From Ideonella_A sp963843805 (GTDB lineage: Bacteria; Pseudomonadota; Gammaproteobacteria; Burkholderiales; Burkholderiaceae_C), in NCBI GenBank assembly GCA_963843805.1, contig CAWJLY010000010.1, forward strand, positions 434,001 to 498,000: 64,000 bases of DNA, written 5' to 3'. The translations under genes were made by a program, and so were the position numbers. The notes under the pieces are model-generated. The model was not told where the DNA came from and ran no database searches. It saw only the letters and a program-made list of their open reading frames with translations. The first letter of the stretch is position 1, and every line of letters begins with the position of its first letter. Positions 28,108 to 36,716 of this stretch are shown here, in pieces.

Positions 28108-29496
28108 ATGGGTGCTCGTTTGGTAGTCGTTTCGAATCGGGTAGGCGATCCGCGCAAGACCGCTGCTGGCGGGCTGGCGGTGGCCCTCGGCGATGCGCTG
28201 GCCGCTTCTGGAGGGCTGTGGTTCGGCTGGAGCGGTCAGATCGTCGACCCTGCAGAGCCTGGGCGAGAGCAGAGCGACACGCGGGTTCATCGGCAGAAAG
28301 CCGGCAACGTGAGCCTTGCGACGATCGACCTGTCGCCACAGGATCATCAAGACTATTACCTCGGCTATTCCAACGGCGTGTTGTGGCCGGTTTTCCATTA
28401 CCGGCTCGACCTGGCCGATTTCGAGGCCGGCTACATCGACGGTTATCGACGCGTCAACCGGCTGTTCGCCCACAAGCTGCTGCCCTTGTTGAAGCCCGAC
28501 GATGTCATCTGGATCCACGACTACCATCTGATCCCGCTGGCCGCCGAGCTCCGCGCGTTGGGCTGCAAACAACGGATCGGTTTTTTCTTGCACATCCCGT
28601 TGCCGCCACCGCAGATTCTGCTGGCGATACCTGCGCATGATTGGTTGATTCGGGCGTTGTTCGCCTACGACCTGGTCGGTGTGCAGAGTCAGACCGACCT
28701 CAACCACCTGCACCGGTATCTGTCGAGCGAAGGGCCGGCCGAAGTGGCTGCAGATGGCCGCTTGGTTGCCTACGGCCGCAGCCTGCGCGCTGAGTCGTTC
28801 CCGATCGGCATCGATGTCGATGAATTTGCCAGCCTGGGCGCAGGTGCCGAGGCGACCGAAATGTTCAGCACGATGCGCGAGCAGGCGGCGGGTCGGCAGA
28901 TGCTGGTCGGCGTCGATCGTCTCGATTACTCGAAAGGCTTGCCGCACCGCATCCGGGCCTTTCGCCATCTGCTTCAGAGCTACCCTGAGAACCGCGGCAA
29001 CGCAACGCTGGTGCAGGTGGCTTCGCCGTCGCGGGAGGATGTCACGGCCTATCACGACATTCGGCGTGAACTGGAAGGCCTGTGTGGGGCGATCAACGGC
29101 GATTTCGGCGAGATCGACTGGATGCCGATTCGTTATATCCACCGAACCATCGCGCGCAAACGACTGCCGGGGCTGTTCAGGGCCGGCCGGGTCGGGCTGG
29201 TGACGCCGCTGCGCGACGGCATGAATCTGGTCGCCAAGGAGTTCATTGCCTCGCAAGATCCGGCCGATCCGGGCATATTGGTGTTGTCACGATTTGCCGG
29301 CGCTGCCGAACAGCTGCCGGACGCGCTGCCGGTCAATCCCTACGATACGCAGGCGACCGCCGAAGCGTTGCAGTCTGCGCTGCAGATGCCGCTGGGTGAA
29401 CGCCAGATCCGCCACCAGCGCATGCTGAAGCAGATTCGCGAGTTCGACGTTCACTGGTGGAGAAAGGCATTTCTGGAGCGCCTGACCGAACAGTGA
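28108..29496 (+). CDS. otsA: alpha,alpha-trehalose-phosphate synthase (GT20)
   Basis: Makes trehalose 6-phosphate from a nucleotide-glucose and glucose 6-phosphate. Motifs in order: VVSNRVG, the GGLAVAL loop, IWIHDYHLIPLA, VDRLDYSKGLPHRIRAF and TPLRDGMNLVAKEF. The start at 28108 has AGGGGG seven bases upstream and fits the family N terminus; an earlier frame from 28012 does not. With otsB it forms an osmoprotective trehalose pathway. Confidence 0.96.
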   Translation: MGARLVVVSNRVGDPRKTAAGGLAVALGDALAASGGLWFGWSGQIVDPAEPGREQSDTRVHRQKAGNVSLATIDLSPQDHQDYYLGYSNGVLWPVFHYRLDLADFEAGYIDGYRRVNRLFAHKLLPLLKPDDVIWIHDYHLIPLAAELRALGCKQRIGFFLHIPLPPPQILLAIPAHDWLIRALFAYDLVGVQSQTDLNHLHRYLSSEGPAEVAADGRLVAYGRSLRAESFPIGIDVDEFASLGAGAEATEMFSTMREQAAGRQMLVGVDRLDYSKGLPHRIRAFRHLLQSYPENRGNATLVQVASPSREDVTAYHDIRRELEGLCGAINGDFGEIDWMPIRYIHRTIARKRLPGLFRAGRVGLVTPLRDGMNLVAKEFIASQDPADPGILVLSRFAGAAEQLPDALPVNPYDTQATAEALQSALQMPLGERQIRHQRMLKQIREFDVHWWRKAFLERLTEQ

Positions 29497-29511
29497 CAGC
29501 CAATTGTTGAC

Positions 29512-30423
29512 TCAACGCGCCGGCAATCCCAGGCGCTCGAGCAGACCATTGAGTTCGTCGAGCGAGCCGAAGCCGATTGTCAGTGCGCCTTCTTCGCCAC
29601 GTTTGCCGCGCTTCTTGATGCGGATCTGAACGGGCGCAGTCAACACGTCCGCCAATTCCTGCTCGATCCGCTTGATATCGCGCGACGGCTCGTTGCGGGC
29701 GCGGATCAGCGGCTGTTGCCGGGCATTTCCCGTGACCCGGGCGACCAGCTTCTCGGCTTCGCGAACGCTCAGTTTGCGAGCGGCGATTTCAGTTGCGTGC
29801 TGGATCTGCTGCGCACCTTCGAGAGGCAACAGGGCGCGCGCATGGCCCATGTCGAGATCACCCGCCATCAGCATCTGCTGCACCGGATCGGCCAGGTTGA
29901 GCAGGCGAAGCAGGTTGCTGGCGGCGCTGCGTGAGCGGCCGACGGCCTGCGCCGCCTGCTCGTGGGTCAATCCGAACTCTTCGGTCAGCCGCTTCAGGCC
30001 CTGCGCTTCCTCCAGCGGATTGAGGTCTTCGCGCTGGATATTCTCGATCAGCGCCATCGCCGCAGCGGATTCGTCGGGCACATCCCTGACCAGCACCGGA
30101 ACCTCATCGAGACCGGCCAGCGACGCGGCGCGAAACCGCCGCTCGCCGGCGATGATTTCATACCGTCCCGATTGCGCGCCGCCGACCGGGCGAACCAGGA
30201 TCGGCTGCATGATGCCTTGCGCCTTGATGCTTTCGGCGAGTTCGTACAACGAGCCCTCGTCCATCCGGGTGCGAGGTTGGTATTTGCCGGTTTGCAACAG
30301 GTCGAGCTTCAGGCTGGAAGGTGTCGCTTCGCGGGCATCGGCCAGTTCTGCAGCATCCTTGACACGGGGGCCTAGCAAGGCTTCGAGGCCCATGCCGAGG
30401 CCTTTGGGTTTTTTGGTGACCAT
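29512..30423 (-). CDS. parB: chromosome partition protein ParB
   Basis: 303-residue CTP-dependent DNA clamp that loads at parS. The N terminus MVTKKPKGLGMGLEALLG is the ParA-interacting segment. The CTPase motif is seen in IIAGERRFRAASLAG, the HTH around EFGLTHEQAAQAVGRSRSAA, and the C-terminal dimer domain ends in LNGLLERLGLP. The start at 30423 is preferred over 30594. parS sites lie at 32479 and 33620. It is separated from parA by an oppositely oriented argC. Confidence 0.96.
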   Translation of the reverse strand: MVTKKPKGLGMGLEALLGPRVKDAAELADAREATPSSLKLDLLQTGKYQPRTRMDEGSLYELAESIKAQGIMQPILVRPVGGAQSGRYEIIAGERRFRAASLAGLDEVPVLVRDVPDESAAAMALIENIQREDLNPLEEAQGLKRLTEEFGLTHEQAAQAVGRSRSAASNLLRLLNLADPVQQMLMAGDLDMGHARALLPLEGAQQIQHATEIAARKLSVREAEKLVARVTGNARQQPLIRARNEPSRDIKRIEQELADVLTAPVQIRIKKRGKRGEEGALTIGFGSLDELNGLLERLGLPAR

Positions 30424-30537
30424 GGCGTGATTGTCGGTGATCGGCGATTCCTGCCGAGCCGGAGCAGCCGGCACCCGGGTTTGTCCGAGTGATCGATGGT
30501 CGCTTATGCTTGCGATATTGTCGGATCGGAGAAGTTG

Positions 30538-31479
30538 ATGAGCTACCGTGTTTTTGTCGACGGACAGGAAGGCACGACCGGCCTGCGCATTCACGAATAC
30601 CTCGCGCAGCGCAGCGATATCGAGGTGCTGCGAATCGAACCTGAGCAGCGAAAGAATCCGGCCGAGCGCGCGCGGCTGCTCAATGCCGCCGACGTGGCCT
30701 TCTTGTGCCTGCCCGATGCGGCGTCACGCGAAGCGGCAGCGATGGTCGACAACCCCGATACCTGCCTGATCGACGCGAGTACAGCGCACCGCATCACACC
30801 AGGCTGGGTATTCGGCTTGCCTGAATTGGCGCCGGATCAGCGTCAGTTGCTGCGCGGCAGCAAACGAATCGCCAATCCCGGCTGTCATGCCAGCGCATTT
30901 ATTCTGGCGATGCGACCCCTGGTCGACGCCGGGCTGATTCCGGAGCGACTGACGGTGAGTGCGACATCGATCACCGGCTACTCGGGGGGTGGCAAGAAGA
31001 TGATCGAAGACTATGAGACCGGACGCGACGATCGCCATCTCGCACCCCGCCCGTACGCACTGGGGCTGTCACACAAGCACCTGCCAGAGATGATGCGTCA
31101 CGCGCGATTGCAGCAGCTACCGATCTTCATGCCGATCGTCGGGCCGTTCTACAAGGGGCTTGCTGCATCGTTGCCGTTGGCGCTTGCCGATCTGAAACCG
31201 GGGACGACCGGCAAGCGGCTGCATGAGGCGCTCGTCGAACGCTACTCGGCCGAACGCTTTGTCAAGGTCTTGCCCTTGAGTGATCCCGCTACGCTGGAGC
31301 AGGGATTTTTCGACGTCCAGGCCTGCAACGACACCAATCGGGTCGACTTGTGTGTCTTCGCAAACGAGCAGCAGGCCATCGTTATTGCGCGCCTCGACAA
31401 CCTGGGCAAGGGCGCAAGCGGCGCTGCCGTGCAGTCAATGAATGTTCACCTCGGGATCGATGAAGGGCTGGGCCTCTGA
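30538..31479 (+). CDS. argC: N-acetyl-gamma-glutamyl-phosphate reductase (type 2)
   Basis: Third step of arginine synthesis, NADPH reduction of N-acetylglutamyl phosphate. 313 residues matches the short type 2 enzyme. The substrate loop GQEGTTGLRIHEYL, the catalytic Cys in ANPGCHASAF and the His in LSHKHLPEM are present. The ATG has GGAG six bases upstream. The gene sits between parA and parB and points the other way, which is unusual for both families. Confidence 0.94.
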   Translation: MSYRVFVDGQEGTTGLRIHEYLAQRSDIEVLRIEPEQRKNPAERARLLNAADVAFLCLPDAASREAAAMVDNPDTCLIDASTAHRITPGWVFGLPELAPDQRQLLRGSKRIANPGCHASAFILAMRPLVDAGLIPERLTVSATSITGYSGGGKKMIEDYETGRDDRHLAPRPYALGLSHKHLPEMMRHARLQQLPIFMPIVGPFYKGLAASLPLALADLKPGTTGKRLHEALVERYSAERFVKVLPLSDPATLEQGFFDVQACNDTNRVDLCVFANEQQAIVIARLDNLGKGASGAAVQSMNVHLGIDEGLGL

Positions 31480-31498
31480 GCGGCTGCAACCGCTGGTC

Positions 31499-32323
31499 TC
31501 AAGACGTCGTCGGCAGGGTCGGCAAATGAGCGGTGGCGGAAGCTGACACCGGCCGGAGCTTGTCGATCCGGCGCACCATTTCACCGGCGAAATTCAGAAA
31601 GGCTTGGGCACCTTTCGAGCCGGGGTCGAAAACGACGCCGGGCAGCCCATAACTGGGCGCTTCAGCGAGCCGCACGTTGCGCGGGATCACCGAGTCGAAG
31701 ACCTTGTCGGCGAAATGTGTCTTCAATTGTTCGCTCACTTGCTGTTGCAAGGTGATCCTCGGGTCGAACATGACGCGTAGCAATCCGATGATCTGAAGAT
31801 CCGGGTTCAGGTTGGCGTGAACCTGTTTGATCGTATTGACCAGATCCGATAGGCCCTCAAGTGCGAAATATTCGCACTGCATCGGCACGATCACTCCATG
31901 TGCGCTGCACAGCCCGTTGAGCGTCAGCAGGCTGAGCGACGGCGGGCAGTCGATCAGCACAAAGTCGTAGTCATTTTCGACCGCGACCAGTGCATGTTTC
32001 AGCCTCAGATGGCGACGCTCCAAGCCAACCAATTCGACCTCAGCTCCAGCCAGCTCACGATTGGCTCCGACGACGTCGTAGCCCACTTTAGGGTTGCTGT
32101 GCCGAGCTTCCACCATCGAACAACTTTCGAGCAGAACATCGTAGATGCTCGTCTCGATCGCCCGCTTGTCGATGCCCGACCCCATGGTGGCGTTGCCTTG
32201 CGGATCGAGGTCGATCACTAATACCCGCTGATCAAGCCGTGCCAGGCCGGCAGCCAGATTGACAGTTGTCGTGGTCTTGCCGACACCACCTTTCTGATTG
32301 GCGATGCAGAATATTCGGGCCAT
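31499..32323 (-). CDS. parA: chromosome partition ATPase ParA (Soj)
   Basis: Deviant Walker A ATPase that drives origin segregation with ParB. The motif CIANQKGGVGKTTTTVNLA, switch VIDLDPQGNATMG and Walker B VLIDCPPSLSLLT are intact. 274 residues is usual. The start at 32323 gives MARIFCIANQKGG; a long frame upstream overlaps rsmG and is not protein-like. It follows rsmG by 88 bases in the mnmG-rsmG-parA block. Confidence 0.96.
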   Translation of the reverse strand: MARIFCIANQKGGVGKTTTTVNLAAGLARLDQRVLVIDLDPQGNATMGSGIDKRAIETSIYDVLLESCSMVEARHSNPKVGYDVVGANRELAGAEVELVGLERRHLRLKHALVAVENDYDFVLIDCPPSLSLLTLNGLCSAHGVIVPMQCEYFALEGLSDLVNTIKQVHANLNPDLQIIGLLRVMFDPRITLQQQVSEQLKTHFADKVFDSVIPRNVRLAEAPSYGLPGVVFDPGSKGAQAFLNFAGEMVRRIDKLRPVSASATAHLPTLPTTS

Positions 32324-32411
32324 GGCGTGTGATTCAGCAAGCAAGGGCGCAATTATCGCCGGGGAGAATGGCCGTGCCATCCACACCCCTCGCGGGGCAC
32401 GAACATTGTGG

Positions 32412-33068
32412 TCAGCGCTCGGCTCTTGGACGCAGCCAGACGAGACAACGCTCTGCTTCAACCCCAGGCACGTGCAGTTGTTCCACGTGAAACACCTCAA
32501 CATCGGCGTCAAGCTCGTCGACTTCGGTGGTAGGTGTTCGACCCTTCATCGCCATCCAGACTCCGCTGGGAGACAGATGCTTTCGGCTTAGCTTGGTGAA
32601 ATCGGCGAGTGAGGCAAATGCTCTGGAGGTGACCAAATCAGCCTCGATTGGCTGCAGCGATTCGATCCTTGAATGCGCGGCGACTGCATTGCCGATCCCT
32701 AATTCGGCAATTACCTGGCGGATAAAACCAACTTTTTTTCCGACACTGTCGACGCAGAGGACTTTTGATTCCGGGAGTGCGATGGCAAGCGTCAATCCAG
32801 GGAAACCGGCCCCGCTGCCAACATCGACGATGGTTTTATATGCAGGGTCCGCTCGAAGCAGGGCCGGTACGGAAGCAAGGCTGTCAAGCAGGTGCTGTCG
32901 CAGAATCGCGGTCGGTTCCCGGATCGCCGTCAGGTTGTAGGTTTGACTCCACTTGACAAGCAACTCGAGGTGCGAAATCAGTTGCTCGACTTGCCGTCCA
33001 TCGAGTTCCAGCCCCATCGCTCCGGTGGTCCGCACCAGTTCATCGACAAGGCTGTTGTCACGCGACAT
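32412..33068 (-). CDS. rsmG: 16S rRNA (guanine-527-N7)-methyltransferase
   Basis: SAM-dependent enzyme that modifies G527 of 16S rRNA. Motif I IVDVGSGAGFPGLTLAIALP and the family N-terminal segment LLVKWSQTYNLTAI are present. 218 residues is normal. The last part of the gene contains a parS site, read as FHVEQ. The mnmG frame overlaps its first 91 bases. Confidence 0.96.
   Translation of the reverse strand: MSRDNSLVDELVRTTGAMGLELDGRQVEQLISHLELLVKWSQTYNLTAIREPTAILRQHLLDSLASVPALLRADPAYKTIVDVGSGAGFPGLTLAIALPESKVLCVDSVGKKVGFIRQVIAELGIGNAVAAHSRIESLQPIEADLVTSRAFASLADFTKLSRKHLSPSGVWMAMKGRTPTTEVDELDADVEVFHVEQLHVPGVEAERCLVWLRPRAER
32479..32494. other. parS partition site 1
   Basis: TGTTCCACGTGAAACA matches the ParB-binding palindrome TGTTNCACGTGAAACA in full. 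It lies inside the 3' end of rsmG, about 160 bases from parA. Confidence 0.93.
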
Positions 33069-35083
33069 GCGACTTTTGCCGATTGTCGCTGGTCGGGATG
33101 GTCTTCATTCGATTGGCGACTCGCTACAAATCCCTTGTATTTCCCGCGTTTGAGGAAAACAAGAAGCAGCGACACCGAAGCTGGCGTGACGCCAGAAATC
33201 CGTGAAGCCTGTCCCAGCGTCTGCGGCCGGTACCGCCCGAGGTTCTGTCGGGCCTCAAAACTCAGCGCGGTCACGCTGCCGTAATCGAGATCGTCGGGAA
33301 GCGGCAGATGTTCGAAATTGGCGGCGCGATCGACATCTTCCTTCTGCTTGTTGATGTAGCCCGAATACTTGACGCCGATTTCAACCTGCTCGATGACACT
33401 GGCTGCCATCGCTGATCCGAGTTCGTCGGCCATGGCGGAGCCTGTTTCCCTTCCAGGATGAGCGATGGATTCGATCTCCCGGACTTTTGCATAGTCGACG
33501 CCCGGCCGTCGAAGCAGATCAGCAAGGTTGTATTCGTGCTCCAGTGCAGCGCCGACCAACCGTTCGGCGTCAGCGGCAGGCAGCGTTTGCGGCCTGACAT
33601 AAACTTCGGAAAGGCGCTGTGTTTCACGTGAAACAGCGTCGCGTTTTCGGCTGAACGCGTCCCAACGATTTTCATCGACCAGGCCGAACCGCCGGCCGAT
33701 CTCCGTCAAGCGCAAATCTGCGTTGTCTTCACGCAGTTGCAAACGATACTCCGCCCGACTGGTAAACATTCGATACGGTTCGGTGACACCCTTGGTGATC
33801 AGATCGTCGACCAGCACGCCGAGATAAGCCTGATCGCGTGCGGGCGTCCAGGGCGTTTCGCCTTTGACCTGAAGCGCCGCATTGATGCCGGCAAACAAAC
33901 CTTGGGCTGCGGCTTCTTCGTAGCCGGTTGTTCCATTGATCTGCCCGGCAAAGAACAAGCCATCGATCGACTTGGTCTCGAACGACGATTTGAGTGAGCG
34001 CGGATCGAAATAGTCGTACTCGATTGCATAGCCCGGCCGCAGGATATGGGCCTGTTCAAGCCCCTGCATGCTGCGGACCGCCGCGAGCTGGATATCGAAT
34101 GGCAGGCTGGTCGAGATGCCATTGGGATAGAACTCGTGGGTTTCCAATCCCTCGGGTTCGAGAAAGATCTGGTGCGAAGTCTTGTCGGCAAAACGATTCA
34201 CCTTGTCTTCGATGCTCGGGCAATAACGCGGCCCCACGCCACCGATGACGCCGGTAAACATCGGGCTGCGGTCAAAGCCGCTGCGGATGATGTCGTGGGT
34301 GCGTTCATTGGTATGGGTGATCCAGCATGGCAGTTGGCGTGGGTGATCTTCCGCCTTGCCCATGAAGCTGAAGACCGGCATTGGCGTCGACGCCGGGCTG
34401 CCGTCCGCAGCGGGCATGCCGTCGCCTGGCTGGCATTCCAGGCTGCTGAAATCAATGCTGCGGCCATCGATTCGCGGCGGCGTGCCGGTTTTCAGCCGGC
34501 CCTGTGGCAAGGCCAATTCTTTCAAGCGGGCTGAAAGTCGCTGTGCCGGAGGGTCACCGGCGCGGCCCGCAGCATGGTTTTGCAGCCCGACGTGGACCCG
34601 GCCATCCAGAAAAGTGCCGGCCGTCAGCACCACTGTCCGGGCAGCAAAGCGCACTCCCATCTGCGTCATGGCTCCGCTGACCCGCCCCGATTCGACGGTC
34701 AGATCGTCGCAGGCGCCTTGAAAGAGCCACAACGACGCCTGATTCTCGATGCGTCGACGGATCGCGGCGCGATACAACACGCGGTCGGCCTGGGCACGGG
34801 TGGCGCGCACCGCCGGCCCCTTCGAGCGGTTGAGGATGCGAAACTGGATTCCGGCCTCGTCGGTTGCCGCAGCCATGGCACCCCCGAGCGCGTCGATCTC
34901 CCTGACCAGGTGGCCCTTGCCGATGCCACCGATCGACGGGTTGCAACTCATCTGCCCCAGCGTCTCGATGTTGTGAGTCAGCAGCAGCGTCTTGCAGCCC
35001 ATGCGCGCGGCGGCAAGAGCGGCCTCGGTTCCGGCATGGCCGCCACCAATCACGATAACGTCGAAGAGGGTCGGAAACTGCAT
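32978..35083 (-). CDS. mnmG: tRNA uridine-5-carboxymethylaminomethyl modification enzyme MnmG
   Basis: FAD protein that with MnmE modifies wobble U34 of tRNAs. The FAD motif VIVIGGGHAGTEAALAAARM, the SCNPSIGGIGKGHL signature and the C-terminal QASRISGVTPASVSLLLV block are present. At 701 residues it is about 50 longer than usual: after FLKRGKYKGF the frame runs on over the rsmG start. A one-base shift there would stop at the rsmG start codon region, so the annotated tail may be an artefact. The gene carries a perfect parS site near its middle. Confidence 0.95.
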   Translation of the reverse strand: MQFPTLFDVIVIGGGHAGTEAALAAARMGCKTLLLTHNIETLGQMSCNPSIGGIGKGHLVREIDALGGAMAAATDEAGIQFRILNRSKGPAVRATRAQADRVLYRAAIRRRIENQASLWLFQGACDDLTVESGRVSGAMTQMGVRFAARTVVLTAGTFLDGRVHVGLQNHAAGRAGDPPAQRLSARLKELALPQGRLKTGTPPRIDGRSIDFSSLECQPGDGMPAADGSPASTPMPVFSFMGKAEDHPRQLPCWITHTNERTHDIIRSGFDRSPMFTGVIGGVGPRYCPSIEDKVNRFADKTSHQIFLEPEGLETHEFYPNGISTSLPFDIQLAAVRSMQGLEQAHILRPGYAIEYDYFDPRSLKSSFETKSIDGLFFAGQINGTTGYEEAAAQGLFAGINAALQVKGETPWTPARDQAYLGVLVDDLITKGVTEPYRMFTSRAEYRLQLREDNADLRLTEIGRRFGLVDENRWDAFSRKRDAVSRETQRLSEVYVRPQTLPAADAERLVGAALEHEYNLADLLRRPGVDYAKVREIESIAHPGRETGSAMADELGSAMAASVIEQVEIGVKYSGYINKQKEDVDRAANFEHLPLPDDLDYGSVTALSFEARQNLGRYRPQTLGQASRISGVTPASVSLLLVFLKRGKYKGFVASRQSNEDHPDQRQSAKVACRVTTALSMNWCGPPERWGWNSMDGKSSN
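33620..33635. other. parS partition site 2
   Basis: TGTTTCACGTGAAACA is the perfect 16-base consensus palindrome, within the mnmG coding sequence and 1.1 kb from the first site. Two sites this close to parA/parB mark the origin-proximal partition region. Confidence 0.96.
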
Positions 35084-35409
35084 CAGCTTGCCTGTTTTTT
35101 AAGCATGGTCGATTGTAGGCAGCCTGTTGGATCAGCGCCATCGCTTGCTGCAAGCCCTGAGCGAATCGTGGCGCTGGCCAGTCAACTTGATGATGACAAC
35201 CACCAGCGCTGCAGCAAACGATTGACGAATGGCGTGCAACACGTTCCCAATGCCGGGGTATTGCGTACTCAGGAAGTTTCGCCGACAGTCGATAACTATT
35301 CAGGCTGCAGGCCGTCGTGCCTGCGCTGACCTGTCAGCAAGGCGCGAGTCGGGGTCTGATGACGCCACTACCGTCTCGGGTACCGCCGTTGTTTCGAAGG
35401 GGAGCCACT
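35084..35409. other. intergenic region upstream of mnmG, no gene seen
   Basis: A 326-base gap between divergent mnmG and the small gene at 35410. In enterobacteria the origin lies upstream of mnmG, so I looked for DnaA boxes (TTATNCACA) and AT-rich repeats; none are evident. It probably carries the mnmG promoter. Confidence 0.5.
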
Positions 35410-35766
35410 TTGAGCGATACAGAATTCGATCAGCTTTACGACCACGACGAATCCTTTTTCATGCCGGCCAACGGCCTGTTTGCGGACTGGGAGTCCGGGA
35501 CGGGCTGCGTCCGGCTGAGTGACGATTTCTCGAATGCGTCAGCCCTCGCCCAGTTGAAGATCCTGGGCGACTGGAAACGCGAGATGACGATGCAACAGGC
35601 GGCCGCATTCGTCGCGCTGTTTGAACATGTCGCACCCGCCGTCGGCTCGCTTGCGTTGCCGGAACAGTTCGCCCATTTCAGGCGAATCTGCGAAGACGAA
35701 GGCGTCGACTGCTCCGACGAGATGATGGCGTTGCTGCGCGACCGTGTGCAAATGCCCCGATCATGA
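35410..35766 (+). CDS. hypothetical protein
   Basis: 118 residues from a TTG with AGGGGAG six bases upstream. The protein is acidic and mostly helical by composition, starting LSDTEFDQLYDHDESFFMPA and ending LLRDRVQMPRS. No signal peptide, membrane segment or known motif. The good ribosome-binding site supports a real gene. It is convergent with the acyl synthase gene, 20 bases apart. Function unknown. Confidence 0.6.
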   Translation: MSDTEFDQLYDHDESFFMPANGLFADWESGTGCVRLSDDFSNASALAQLKILGDWKREMTMQQAAAFVALFEHVAPAVGSLALPEQFAHFRRICEDEGVDCSDEMMALLRDRVQMPRS

Positions 35767-35786
35767 ATCTTGACGTGTTGCTCGAC

Positions 35787-36486
35787 TCAGAAAGGCGAAG
35801 GCTCCTGTACGGGTTCCTGCATGGAGATCGCCCGAGTCGACGGCTTGGCAAATTCAGCCACCTTGAACAATTCGATGTCGCGGTGGCTGGTTTCGAAGAT
35901 GAACCCGTACAAGGGATTGTTCGAGGCCAGCCAGATGCGTTCGGCGGTCACGACGTCGAATGCGAGAATCCGATGGGGCACGGCGCCGGCATACGACAAC
36001 TCAATCATCCGTTTATCGTGATACACATCACTGAATCCAAGCCGTTGATATTGTCTGACCAGCGCCTCGCTGCGCGCCCCGATGATCATCCAACGCGCCT
36101 GGGCTGCTTGACAATAGAGGTAAGATGCTTTCCATAGCGCCAGCTTTACCAGCGGATCGGCGCCACGAATCGCTGAGAAGCGTGATATTTCGGCGCGGTC
36201 CTGCCCGTGCATGGCCAGTGGAACCTGCGCGCATTGCTCGATCAGCAGATCGCCGGCTCGGCTGGTCTGTATCCGCGCTGTGCCCAGCGCTCGACCGCTC
36301 GCCTTGTCGCGACACAAGAAATATGACGGTGGCCGGGTCGATATCGATTGCGTCTGGCCGGCGCAATGCATCGTACAGACTCGGTAAGTGATGGCCGTAA
36401 CTCTTCGATCGGACGACACAAGCGTCGTCGAGGTCTTGTTTGCTACTCGCCAATTCGAGGCGGAAACTGAGTGTCTGCTGGGTCAT
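35787..36486 (-). CDS. LuxI/FeeM-superfamily N-acyl transferase (GNAT fold), with +1 frame break
   Basis: Likely acyl-ACP dependent N-acyl synthase. The segment DRAEISRFSAI matches the E-(I/L)-S-R-F motif shared by LuxI acyl-homoserine-lactone synthases and FeeM-type N-acyl amino-acid synthases. It is preceded by an Arg/Asp-rich N-terminal half (SYGHHLPSLYDALRRPDAID) as in those families. The first part reads from the ATG at 36486 to PATVIFL. One extra T near 36316 (CTTG for CTG) shifts the frame, after which CRDKASGRALGTARIQTS continues to the stop. About 232 residues in all. The gene is divergent from a membrane hybrid kinase. The product could be a signal or a lipid; sequence cannot decide. 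Confidence 0.72.
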
Positions 36487-36639
36487 TGTCGATTTCCTTG
36501 ATTTTGAATGCGTCCTGAACTCGATCTCTTTCCACGTTCCCAGAGCCGTTCGTTAACCGGCGCTAATCGGCTGAAAGCGTGGCCTATTGCTCGAAATCTG
36601 CGTTCACCGTCTCCTGAGACTGTGACAAGCATACCCACG

Positions 36640-36662
36640 CTTGGGGGATTGCAAACCCCAAG
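36640..36662. promoter_or_regulatory. palindrome in the acyl synthase / hybrid kinase divergent region
   Basis: CTTGGGG and CCCCAAG are perfect seven-base half-sites spaced by nine bases. They lie in the 230-base divergent promoter region. A regulator-binding site is the simplest reading; a transcript hairpin is possible. Confidence 0.45.
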
Positions 36663-36716
36663 AATGGAGTGCGGCAGCGGGTTTCATTCGGATGCGTTTT
36701 GCCGGGACAACGCCAA

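Noticed and set aside
35084..35409. A replication origin upstream of mnmG
   Set aside because: No DnaA boxes or AT-rich repeats are evident in the gap.
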